DNA from: a virus
Reading direction: 5' to 3' (one strand)
DNA length: 64,000 bases
IMG/VR virus record: IMGVR_UViG_3300043772_001024
Location: 1-64,000 of that record
Both the position numbers and the translations under genes were made by a program. Every line of letters begins with the position of its first letter. Positions within the stretch are counted from its first letter, which is position 1. Under the pieces are notes generated by a model. The model worked only from the letters and a program-made list of their open reading frames with translations, was not told where the DNA came from and made no database searches. Below, one piece after another: positions 15,179 through 25,100 of the stretch.

Positions 15179-17076
15179 GAACACATTGGGTCATGGACTG
15201 GGAAACATTATCCAATTGTTTCATTGGTTGTTTTGAAGATGTAAAATCTGAGCACAGAGAAGTATTTGTCTGTCACAAATCACAAAATGATATACTAGAA
15301 CTAGTTACATTCTTAGAAAGAAATGTAACACTTGGTGAATGGCATGTTAGCTTTAATGGTCTTGCCTTTGACAGTCAGATAACTGAACATATTCTCCGGA
15401 ATAAAGAGCAGCTACTTGAACAAGATGGTGAAACTATTGCAAGGTTTGTCTATGCTAAAGCACAAGCTGTAATCCAGAGAAGTAATGCAGGAGAGTTTGC
15501 TGAGTTTGGTTCTAGAGATTTGCAGATAAGACAAGTAGATGTATTTAAACTAAATCACTGGGACAATCCAGCTAAAAGGTCTAGCCTTAAGTGGATCCAG
15601 TATACAATGGATTGGAAGAATATCAAGGATATGCCTATTCCACACTATGCTGAAGTTACAGAGAGTCAAATACTTTCTATTGTAAAGTATTGTATAAATG
15701 ATGTCCGGTCTACTAAACAGATCATGCAGTTAAGCAAGGGACAGATTGAGTTAAGGAGAGCACTGACAGAAGAATATAACATAGATTTATTCTCTGCATC
15801 TGAGCCAAGGATATCTAAAGAACTGTTTTTACATTTCTTGAGTAAGCAAACTGGTATCCGGAAAGCTGAGCTCCGTCAAATGAGAACTCAGAGAGAGCAG
15901 ATAGTTGTAAAAGATATCATACTACCTTATATAAGTTTTGAGACAGCTACCTTTCAACACCTACTTAAAAAGTTTCAGGATGTAGTTATCTATACCGGAA
16001 ATACTAAAGGTGGGTTTAAGTATTCTGTACAGTATAAGGGAGTAAAGACAGACTATGGTCTGGGTGGTATTCATGGTGCTAGACAATCTAGGGTATATAA
16101 TGCCACGGATGATATGGTTATCATGACTTCAGATGTTACTTCATTCTATCCTAATCTTGCTATTAGAAATAAATGGGCTCCGGCACATTTACCACAAGAG
16201 GAGTTTTGTAGTCAGTATGAATGGTTCTTTGATGAGAGGAAAACTATTCCAAAGAAGGACCCAAAGAACTATGTATACAAGATTATCTTGAATTCAACTT
16301 ATGGTCTCAGTAATGATGAGAATAGTTTCCTGTATGACCCTGAGTTCACAATGAAGATTACTATCAATGGTCAGCTAAGTCTTAGTATGTTGTATGAGAT
16401 GATTTGTGAAGGTATACCAGGTGCAATACCGTTGATGCAAAATACAGATGGTCTTGAGACTATGATTCCTAGAGAATATGTGGACAAGTACATGGAGATC
16501 TGTAAGATATGGGAAAAGATAACCAACCTACAACTAGAACATGATAAGTATAGTAAGCTTGTGATAGGTGATGTAAACAACTATATTGCTGTTACTGAAG
16601 ACGGTAAGTCTAAATGTAAAGGTAGATTTGAGTTTGCTGACCTAGCACTGCATAAGAACAAGAGTTTTCTTGTAATACCTAAAGCTCTGCATGCATATTT
16701 TGTAGAAGGTATTAAACCTGAGGATTATCTAAAGAGTAACAGAAATATTTTTGATTACTGTGGTGGTAAAAAGATCAAGGGAGATTGGAAGTATGTAGAG
16801 AAATTTATTAAAAATGGTGTGTACACGGAGAAAGAACTCCAGCATACCTTAAGATATTATATCTGTAATACAGGGTCTAAGATTATCAAGATAAATAAGT
16901 CTGATGGTAGAGAGATAAACATTGAAGCCGGCAAATGGCTGCAACAGATTTATATCAACCACATAGATGATATGGACTTTGATGATTATGAGATTAATTA
17001 CAAGTACTATCTGGAGAATATAAAAAAAGAAATAGAAGGTTTAGAGCCTAATATAAATCAATTAAGTTTATTTTAA
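15175..17076 (+). CDS. DNA polymerase, family B, with 3'-5' exonuclease
   Basis: A 633-aa replicative polymerase. Exonuclease motifs: MDWETLS (Asp 8, Glu 10), SFNGLAFDSQ (Asn 61, Asp 66) and YCINDV (Tyr 172, Asp 176). Polymerase motifs: A, DVTSFYP (Asp 320); B, KIILNSTYG (Lys 369); C, NTDG (Asp 425), where most family B enzymes have DTDS. The second Asp of motif C, the metal ligand, is kept. It is short for the family, with little between motifs A and B. It works with the helicase and primase encoded upstream. Confidence 0.92.
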   Translation: MRTHWVMDWETLSNCFIGCFEDVKSEHREVFVCHKSQNDILELVTFLERNVTLGEWHVSFNGLAFDSQITEHILRNKEQLLEQDGETIARFVYAKAQAVIQRSNAGEFAEFGSRDLQIRQVDVFKLNHWDNPAKRSSLKWIQYTMDWKNIKDMPIPHYAEVTESQILSIVKYCINDVRSTKQIMQLSKGQIELRRALTEEYNIDLFSASEPRISKELFLHFLSKQTGIRKAELRQMRTQREQIVVKDIILPYISFETATFQHLLKKFQDVVIYTGNTKGGFKYSVQYKGVKTDYGLGGIHGARQSRVYNATDDMVIMTSDVTSFYPNLAIRNKWAPAHLPQEEFCSQYEWFFDERKTIPKKDPKNYVYKIILNSTYGLSNDENSFLYDPEFTMKITINGQLSLSMLYEMICEGIPGAIPLMQNTDGLETMIPREYVDKYMEICKIWEKITNLQLEHDKYSKLVIGDVNNYIAVTEDGKSKCKGRFEFADLALHKNKSFLVIPKALHAYFVEGIKPEDYLKSNRNIFDYCGGKKIKGDWKYVEKFIKNGVYTEKELQHTLRYYICNTGSKIIKINKSDGREINIEAGKWLQQIYINHIDDMDFDDYEINYKYYLENIKKEIEGLEPNINQLSLF

Positions 17077-17077
17077 T

Positions 17078-18349
17078 ATGCCAAAGAAAATACAGAACAC
17101 AACAAAAGCAAACTTAATAAGTGTAGCACTACCAACACATGGTGCCACTTATACTGTGATCAGTCACCAGTTTGTAATTGATTATGCTTATCAAGCCCTT
17201 GCTAATGCAGGGTTTGGTATTGTAGATGAGGAGTACAGATGTACTGCTGACGGACAAATTGCTCAGGGAATTTATAAACTTCATTTTAATTCTGATCCTG
17301 AGTTGTCTATGATGTTTGCTTGGACAAACAGTTATAATAAACAAGTAAAGTTTAAATGTGTAGTTGGTGCCTATATAAATAACAGTGGTTCTGTTATGAT
17401 TTCTGGGGAAGTTGGTTCATGGGTTAGAAAACATACTGGTTCTGCGGATACAGAGACCAAAGATACAATTGATTCTTACATTGCAAATGCTTATATGTAT
17501 TATACTCAATTGTGTTCTGACAAAGCAACTATGGAAACTGTGACTCTTAATAAGAGAAAACAAGCTCAGTTACTAGGAGTATTGTTTGCAGAGTATGAGA
17601 TTCTTACTACTGAACAAGCTAGTATGATCCGGGATCAAATGAAGAGACCACAACAAGTATTTGCTAATACTGATAGTTTATGGGCATTCTATAACTTTGT
17701 AACTAATGCATTACAGTCATCACATCCAAAGACATGGATGGAAGACCAAAGGATTCTTCATTATTTTATCTCTACAATTGGAAACTTTCAGCAGTGCAGT
17801 ACACCTGCACAGGTAGTTCAACCTATTAACACTGTTAATGAAGTCATAGAAACTGAAGTAGATCCTAATCAGATAAATCTACTAGATGCAATTGCAGAAG
17901 CTGAGGCAGAACAAGAAGTGGTGCAAAATGGGTCTGATTTTGATATAGATTTGCACCAGTCTGAAGAAGTAGTTGAAGATGTTATTGAAGACATAGAAGT
18001 TCCATTTGACATTGATGCTGATGATGATGCTGTGTTAGGTTCATTACTAGTTCCAATAGAAAAACCGGAGCCTGTTGCAACTATAGAAGATTATTTAGCT
18101 AGTAAAAATAAAGAGGAAATTAGTCCCGAAAATTCTGAGGACATTTTTCCCCAAGATGAAACTGTAGTTTATACTGATCCAGCAGGTAATGTATTTGAAG
18201 CTCCAATTGTTATAGATACAATTGAACTTAATGAGAATACAAAAATGGCTGTAGTAGTAACTGAATCAGAGTTTGCAATGGAAGATAATTTTGATTTAGA
18301 CTTTAATGAAACTGAAGAAGGTGGGGATGACATTCCTGACTTTTTCTAA
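17078..18349 (+). CDS. Hypothetical protein with acidic C-terminal half
   Basis: A 423-aa protein starting 1 nt after the polymerase stop. Residues 1-250 form a mixed alpha/beta domain; the stretch MFAWTNSYNKQVKFKCVVGA...GEVGSWVRKHTG weakly recalls DUF932 phage/plasmid proteins. Residues about 260-423 are highly acidic and low-complexity (long Glu/Asp runs), ending DDIPDFF. The acidic hydrophobic-ended tail resembles SSB-like tails, so an SSB-like or DNA-mimic role is possible but unproven. A terminator follows. Confidence 0.72.
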   Translation: MPKKIQNTTKANLISVALPTHGATYTVISHQFVIDYAYQALANAGFGIVDEEYRCTADGQIAQGIYKLHFNSDPELSMMFAWTNSYNKQVKFKCVVGAYINNSGSVMISGEVGSWVRKHTGSADTETKDTIDSYIANAYMYYTQLCSDKATMETVTLNKRKQAQLLGVLFAEYEILTTEQASMIRDQMKRPQQVFANTDSLWAFYNFVTNALQSSHPKTWMEDQRILHYFISTIGNFQQCSTPAQVVQPINTVNEVIETEVDPNQINLLDAIAEAEAEQEVVQNGSDFDIDLHQSEEVVEDVIEDIEVPFDIDADDDAVLGSLLVPIEKPEPVATIEDYLASKNKEEISPENSEDIFPQDETVVYTDPAGNVFEAPIVIDTIELNENTKMAVVVTESEFAMEDNFDLDFNETEEGGDDIPDFF

Positions 18350-18387
18350 AGATCCTGTTAATCATAATAAAACAGGTTAATACAACT

Positions 18388-18420
18388 AAGGGGATGCAGA
18401 AATGTGTCCCCTTTTTTTTA
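18388..18420 (+). terminator. Rho-independent terminator after the acidic-tail gene
   Basis: AAGGGGA (18388-18394) pairs perfectly with TCCCCTT (18107 offset, that is 18407-18413), followed by a run of T. The 12-nt loop may add inner pairs. Just upstream, CCTGTT and AACAGG form a second weak hairpin within the 81-bp gap. Confidence 0.88.
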
Positions 18421-18430
18421 ACTTTACAAT

Positions 18431-18838
18431 ATGGAAAAACAATTAACTAAAGTAAAAAAGTTTCATGAAGCTTTTGAACAAGAAAATGGAACATGGCCAC
18501 AAAATTTAGGACCAGATGAAGCAGTACTAAGACATAAACTAATGGCTGAAGAAAATGATGAGTATCTTGATGCATGTGACAAAAACTCATTAGTAGAAAT
18601 AGCAGATGCTTTGGGAGACCAGTTATATATCTTATGTGGAACTATTCTTAAACATGGTATGCAAAATATTATAGAAGAAGTATTTGATGAAATACATGCT
18701 AGTAACATGAGTAAACTAGGTGAGGATGGAAAACCTATACTTAGAGAGGATAATAAAATATTAAAGGGTCCTGGGTATTTTAGACCAGATTTAAGTAAGT
18801 TTATTAAAGTTGAAAAAGATGCATCCAATAACATTTAG
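18431..18838 (+). CDS. MazG-like NTP pyrophosphohydrolase
   Basis: A 135-aa all-alpha NTP pyrophosphatase-like protein. The paired acidic motifs are visible: EENDEYLDA (Glu 41-xx-Glu 44) and EIADALGDQLY (Glu 56-xx-Asp 59, Asp 63), the ExxE...ExxD arrangement that binds Mg2+ in the MazG/dUTPase superfamily. It likely hydrolyses a (d)NTP to the monophosphate, cleaning the nucleotide pool during replication. The C-terminal GPGYFRPDLSKF segment is typical of phage members of the family. It has its own A-rich leader after a terminator. Confidence 0.85.
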   Translation: MEKQLTKVKKFHEAFEQENGTWPQNLGPDEAVLRHKLMAEENDEYLDACDKNSLVEIADALGDQLYILCGTILKHGMQNIIEEVFDEIHASNMSKLGEDGKPILREDNKILKGPGYFRPDLSKFIKVEKDASNNI

Positions 18839-18845
18839 GAAAGCA

Positions 18846-18989
18846 ATGATTGAGGCCTACATGGCTGGAGCTGAGGCAATGGCTTCAGGAGATATTGATG
18901 AACCTAACAAAAAGGATGCTAGGGATTGGTTTGATAATGAGTACGGACAACTAGAGTCAGAAGACTGTGACTGTTGTGAAGAAGAATAA
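18846..18989 (+). CDS. Small acidic protein with Cys-rich tail
   Basis: A 47-aa protein from ATG 18846 to TAA 18987-18989, 7 nt after the NTP pyrophosphohydrolase stop. It begins MIEAYMAGAEAMAS and ends in an acidic Cys-rich tail (EDCDCCEEE). It is the last plus-strand gene and is followed at once by a UUCG-loop terminator, which supports a real gene. Function unknown; the Cys cluster could bind a metal. Confidence 0.65.
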   Translation: MIEAYMAGAEAMASGDIDEPNKKDARDWFDNEYGQLESEDCDCCEEE

Positions 18990-18991
18990 AT

Positions 18992-19022
18992 GGGAGAGCC
19001 TTCGGGTTCTTCCTTTTTTTTT
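18992..19022 (+). terminator. UUCG-loop terminator at the convergent junction
   Basis: GGGAGAGCC (18992-19000) pairs with GGTTCTTCC (19005-19013) with two G-T pairs, capped by a TTCG tetraloop, followed by about nine T. It ends the rightward block just before the last gene of the leftward block (stop at 19021). The minus-strand copy lacks a clean U-run, so termination is mainly rightward. Confidence 0.9.
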
Positions 19023-19161
19023 ACCTGCCCTGTGCTCTATAAGCTTTCTTGTAGTTCTTTGACTTCTTAGATCTAGAAGTCTTGGTCTTACTGTGAACAC
19101 CAGGTCTAGATACTTTTGGCTTAATGTAAGCCTTGATTGTTGTTGTTGCTGACTTTGCCAT
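19021..19161 (-). CDS. Tiny highly basic protein
   Basis: A 46-aa protein, ATG 19161 to TAA 19021, too short for most gene finders. It is strongly basic (over a dozen Lys/Arg), with KPKVSRPGVHSKTKTSRSKKSKNYKKAYRAQGR at the C-terminal side (split by KT repeats). Similar small basic proteins with a 'GVHxKTKTSxxKxSKNYKKxYxGQG' core are recurrent in phages of Bacteroidota. It starts 6 nt after the 2758-aa gene, so it is the last gene of the virion operon. It may bind nucleic acid in the head. Confidence 0.75.
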   Translation of the reverse strand: MAKSATTTIKAYIKPKVSRPGVHSKTKTSRSKKSKNYKKAYRAQGR

Positions 19162-19167
19162 TGTTTA

Positions 19168-22100
19168 TTATTTAGTTGCTTCAAATTGTTCAAATTTCTT
19201 AACTGACCACATAGGATCTTTATTTTTACCTTTAACACCATACATACTTCCTATATGATTCCATAGTTTGTATTTTCCTTTTTTCTGCCATGCATAAGGA
19301 CCCTGATCTTGTTTAGAGTATATTGCATCTGGATTATCAGTAGCAATGTTCCAAAGGTCAAACATTATTCTTATATACATTTGGATTGTATTGGTAGTTG
19401 CAATTGTTGTTGTAGAAAAATATGATATCTGATCCTTGATTCCTAATAAAGGTAAGAAAGCTTCATTTTCAGATTTAGTTGTCATTAATAAATACATAAG
19501 ATGATTACCAAAATAACCTGACCAGGTTTTATTATCCCTTTTCATTTGTTTATATCTATCTGGATCTTCTGGATCCCAATCAAATCCCCATGAACCTACA
19601 ATCATTGCTAATAAGAATAATAAAACACCTTCAGCTAATAACCTTGTCATAGCTACTTTCTCTTGTGGAGTAAGAATAGCCCAATCTCTACCTATACTTT
19701 TTATTAATTTATAAATAGATTGAAATGCTTGCATGTAATATCCTTTTTCAAGAGTTTGAGTATCCCAGTTATATACATAACCTCCTCTATTTCCTGCAGT
19801 TGTATCAATTTGATACTTATCCAAGAACATTCCTGTAGCAAATCTTTTATAGAAAGTAAATGCTCTATAGAATAAATACTTCTCAGCTTGTGGTGTATCA
19901 AATTTATCTAATGAACCAGTTACTTTTTTGTTTACACCTTGAACTAAAAGTTTCATTTTTTTAAATTCAGAAGCATCTCCTACTTTAATTTCTTCACCTG
20001 GTATTAAGTCTGCTACAGATTCTATATCAGCTCTATACTTGAGTGCTTCTACAGATATATTGTATTTTTTTGCAATGCTATCTAATGTTTCTCCGGCTGT
20101 GTATCTATGAAATACTTCATCAAATGAAAAGTTAGGATCAATGCCTTCTTTTAATACTAATCTACCTTCTGCATCAGATGTCCATGCATCAGCATATGGA
20201 ATTGATTCACCATTCTGATCTACATATTTATTATACATAACTCCCCAGAACAACTCCATAGAAGCTTCAAATTCCATAGTTCTTCTGAAATCAAATGCAT
20301 AAGTCATATCTGATAAATCTTTAGCAATTGATCTTGAAGCAGATTTACCAAATTCAGATTCAGTTCTTAATGATGGGTCAAATCTTTCAACCAATTGAAT
20401 GTCAGGTGTTTTAATACCTTTTTCATAAACATCTTTAAATACCCAATATGTTGCAGTTTGTTTTGCTTTTAGTTTACCTTTAGCAAGTGATGTTGGTGTA
20501 ACAAATCTACCACCAGCAGCCATGATTGAGTTCTGATATAACTGTCCCCAACGGTTTTTAATAGCAGACTGTGGATCAAAAGCAATAAATGCTCTGGATG
20601 ATCTTCTAAACATTCCTTGGAAAATCTTTGCTATGCGCGGGTTCTCTTCCTCAAATGCTGTTGTAGACTTTCCATAAAAGACTTTATCTATTAAATATTT
20701 TACAGCTTTCTCTCTCTTGTTTTCTTCTTTTGAAATATATTTCTTTTTACCTGTAAGCTTAAACTCACCTTTGTCTAATTTTTCAAGATCTTTAATTGGG
20801 TTATTTGAAAGAACACTCAATAATGCATCTGCTACAGGTTCATTTTCCATAAGTATTTGTTGCTCATTTAGAGATAACAAGTACTCATACATACTTCTTA
20901 ATACATCTTTAGAAACCATTTTAGAATCTAAGTTATATGTACCTCTTACTGGAATTTTTGTAACTGGATTTCCTTCTAAATCTGTTGTAGTTAATGTGCT
21001 ACCAGCATCAAAGTTAAATCCATATTCAACATCATCAGGAGCTTTACCAAACCATGATTTATACAAACCTTTGATTCCACCTACTTTTTCTACAAGGTTT
21101 TCTTTAGTTTCACCAGACTGAATAAATTCAAGATTACTTCTTTTTCTAAATCTTGGAAGATCTAGATACAATCTACTGTTTACTGCTTTACCATCTTGGA
21201 GTTTTATAAACTCTTCAGATATGGTTTTAAGTAATTGGAACTCTGCATTATTTGCTTTTTCTAACTCAGCATACTTTTCATTCATGTATTTGTTATCATA
21301 TGCTGTGTTTCTATCTCCTGGCTTATACTCTCTTGGTAAATAGTTACCTCTATTATCTATATAAGTACCAACATATTGATCCCAGTTTGCTCCTCTAGGT
21401 ATGGTCAAGAATTCATTTTTAATTACACTCTTACTATACTTTCCAGCAGGAACACCCATATATTTTTGATACTCTCCTGTAGCTGGATTCATCAATACAG
21501 TTGTTTGGTAAGAATTTTCATTAGATGGTTTGGTTATTGTCCAAACATTTAATCTAAAGTTTTTATTAGTCATACCTGTTCCTTTGACATAAACCTGTTT
21601 TTCTACATGGTTTCTTGTATACCATTGAGCAAACTCTTTATCTTTTGCTAAAGCTTGAGTTAAGTAATCTGAGTTAATCCAAGTATCTGCATTATCTGCA
21701 GTAATTTCTGGAAGACCTGTGTTTCTTATTGCATAATTAAATGCTTCAATATAGTAATCTGTAGGTTCTTTAACACTCAATGCTGCTAACTCTGCAAACT
21801 TTCTATTTAATGTTTGCATCTCAAGTTCAGTAAGACCCATATCATTCTTAGTCTTATAAAGAGTTAAGAAATCTTGGTTTTCTTCTGGAGATAACTGAAC
21901 TTTTGCGGAAACTTTAGTCATGTAAATATTCAGCCTGGCAGTTTCTTCTTGAGTAAGCCCAGTCTTTTTATTATAACTAGCCTCTAATGCAAGTATCTTA
22001 TTCTCTATATCTCTTAGTAAATCAATTTGACTTGCTGTAAAGTTAAGACCATTTGGTTGTCCATTAGCATCTGCAGTTGAGTTTGCTAGTCTATATCTCT

Positions 22101-25100
22101 CTTTATACAACTCAGATAATTCTAAAGCTACCTTAGATTTTACTCCGGCTTTTTCAGTTATCTTTCTGATGTCTTCAAAGATCTGTTGTCTAGATTGATA
22201 GTATTGAGATGTATAGGCTGTCTTAAGATTTTTTCTAAAGAACCTGTCCATTTCTTTTTGATACCGGTTCATTGTTTCACCTTCTTCTGGTAAAGCTTCC
22301 GGGTCAATATTTCTAGCTTTTAATTTAGCAGCAAAATTATCTAAGTCTTTTTGTAATCTATCTGTATCTGCAGAATAGTCATACATGTTTCTTGTTTGCT
22401 CTCTGTGTTTTTTTCTAAGCAACACTCTCTGAAGCTCTTCACCAGTTTTTGGTTTGCCATCAAGATTATAGATATCAAACAGTCTGTTATATTCTAACTT
22501 AGCTTGTTCTTCTGAGTCACCCAATTCATACAAATCTTCTAATTCTAAGAAGTGTACATTCTTAAGAGTACTCATCTTGTTTAACTGCTCTTGTCTCTCT
22601 AAAAATGAATCAAAAGCAACTTTAGGAGTAACAGTAATTTCTTCTCCTGTAAAAGGATTGACTACTTTGGCTCCTGTTTTCCAGATCTTTTGTATATCAT
22701 AGTATTCTTTAGTGAACTTTCTATGCATGTATTTCTCATCAAAAATCTCAAGTGCTTCATAAGCCTCTTTCATTTTAGCTTGATCTTTTTTAGATTTAGC
22801 TAAGTCAAAATCATTTTGTAAACGGGCTCTGTCAGCTCTATAGTTTTTAAACTTATTTAAAAAGGTGAGTACATCCTTCTCTTCATAGACACCATCACTA
22901 TTTGTAAAACCTACTTTATCAGTAAACAATAACATGTCTCCTAACTGATTAGTTTTTCTAGGATTGTAACCAACAGCATTAAGTAAAGGTAGAAGTTTTA
23001 GTGTTATATCATTTGCCTGATTCTGACTTCTCATCATTGCATCATTCATTTTTTCTTTAATGAACTTTACAAATCCACCAGTAATTGGGTCATCCATATT
23101 AGAATAAGGAGTAATCCAAGCAGTAAAAAATCCTAAGTCACCTCTTTCTCCTCTTAAATATTCTTCAATTTGTTGTCTACCAAGTCTTTTGAAGAAGTAT
23201 TCTTTTGCTGCATCTACAACATACTTAGCTCTTCTAGAAGATATAGGAAGTTCTATGTCTTTAACAGTCATAGATGTGCCATCAGGATTGCTGATTACTT
23301 TATCAATAAACTTTTCAATGTCAGCTTCTGGAATTCCTTCTGCTTTTAATAGAAGAGTAACTCTTTCTCTGAAGTTATTTTCAACAGCACTTGCCATTAA
23401 ATCAGTTTCATTATTGAAAAACTCACTAATGAAGTTAAACTCAATGTTATATATCTTTTTCTCTGCATCTTTAATGTTATCTGCAATAGAGTTTATCTTT
23501 CTAAAGAACTCACCATCTCTATCTAACTCAGGTATGCTTTTCAAATCCTCAAGCATTCTCATTTGACTATTTAAAAAACCTTTGTAATACACCACTTTAG
23601 ATATATTAGCATTGGTATTTTTATCTTTAGACTTTTCTAATTCTTCAAGTATATTTTTTATACTATCAGTAAATACTTTAAGCTCATTAAGTGAGTTGAT
23701 AAGTGCTAATGATCTTAACTTCATTTCTGTCTCATGATCAGCAATGGCTTTAATAACATTTTCCGCATCTACATCTTGTGGTCTTACATTTACAGTTTGA
23801 TATTTTTCCAACTCCTCTCTAATATAACCAAGTATTTTAGTACCTTTTGCACCTAACAATTCTTGTTTCACTTTAAATGGTGCTTGCTTAAGTGTGTTAA
23901 GTTGATTCAGTGTATCAGTATATACTCTATCTATAGTTTCTTGAAGCTTTTCTTTAGGTACATTGTTAAGCTCTTCTATTTTTGCAGTAATCTCATTTTT
24001 AAATTCTGCAATATCAGAAGGTATAAGTTCCATATCCATTATTGTAAATTCTGGATTAGACAACATACCTGCTAGCTCATCAAGTGTAGTATTCTCACTT
24101 AACTTATTTAGATTTATTGCATTACCATTTTTGGTATTGAACATATTTCTCAATACTTTCTTAATGGCAAACATTAAGTTTTTAATGAACTTACCAAAAG
24201 GAGAGTTATCATTTACTTTAGATACTGCTTTTATCTCTAATGAAGTTACTATAGCTTCTTCTTTAAATCTATCTGTACCCTCCTGAAGATTTGGATACTC
24301 TTGTCTTACTCTTTCAATTATATCTTGTCCTTCTGGTGTGCTTGCAAGTGCTGCATATAGATTATTGAATAGTTTTGGGTTTTGTTTTAATATACCTTTG
24401 ACTAATGGATGTGCAAACTCATGTAGCACAGTATCTAAAGACAATCTACCTTTTACTAAGTATACTGTATTAGCATGATAAAATCCAGATTGACCACCAT
24501 ATGGTGTTGGTGAATTAGCCAAAATAGCTTCAGCCTCTGCTTCAGATACAAATTTATAATCTGCTCCAATTGCATCAGCTAATTTTTCAGCAAATGCTGT
24601 AGCTGTTAAAATTATTTTTTGATTATCTGGATCAAGTTGGTTCAAGTTATCATCAACAGAAGCTTCTTCTGTATCCATTTGTCTCTGAGACTCAATTCTT
24701 CTATCTAACTCAGTATCTATAGCTTGCTGGCTATATTCTCCTGGTACATTTTGTATCTGTTCATCAAATGAACCTTCTATAGTCTGATTAAAAATACCAG
24801 ATGCTTGTGCAGCTAGTTCACGGCTTCTTTCTGCAGATATACCAATTTTACCGGTCTGTAAATCTACACCCTGTAAGAATGCATCAGTAAGTATATTAGT
24901 TAGTTCTTGTTTATCTTTGGTAGATAAGTTATCAAATAAACTCATTACCCATTCTGTAAACTTTTTCCACCAGCCCCAAGCTTCACCTTTTTGAGCAACA
25001 GCTTGTTCTCCAATAGATTGTACTAAAGCTTCCTCACTACCCCATTTGCTTATAGCTTCTTGCACTAATGGAGTATTTCTAAACCATGCAATATAGTGAT

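Noticed and set aside
23189-24286. Plus-strand frames of 70-125 codons inside the giant genes, some hydrophobic
   Set aside because: They lie fully inside the 2758-aa frame on the other strand, are Ser/Phe/Leu-rich as expected for antisense of Lys/Glu/Asp codons, and have no leader or operon context.
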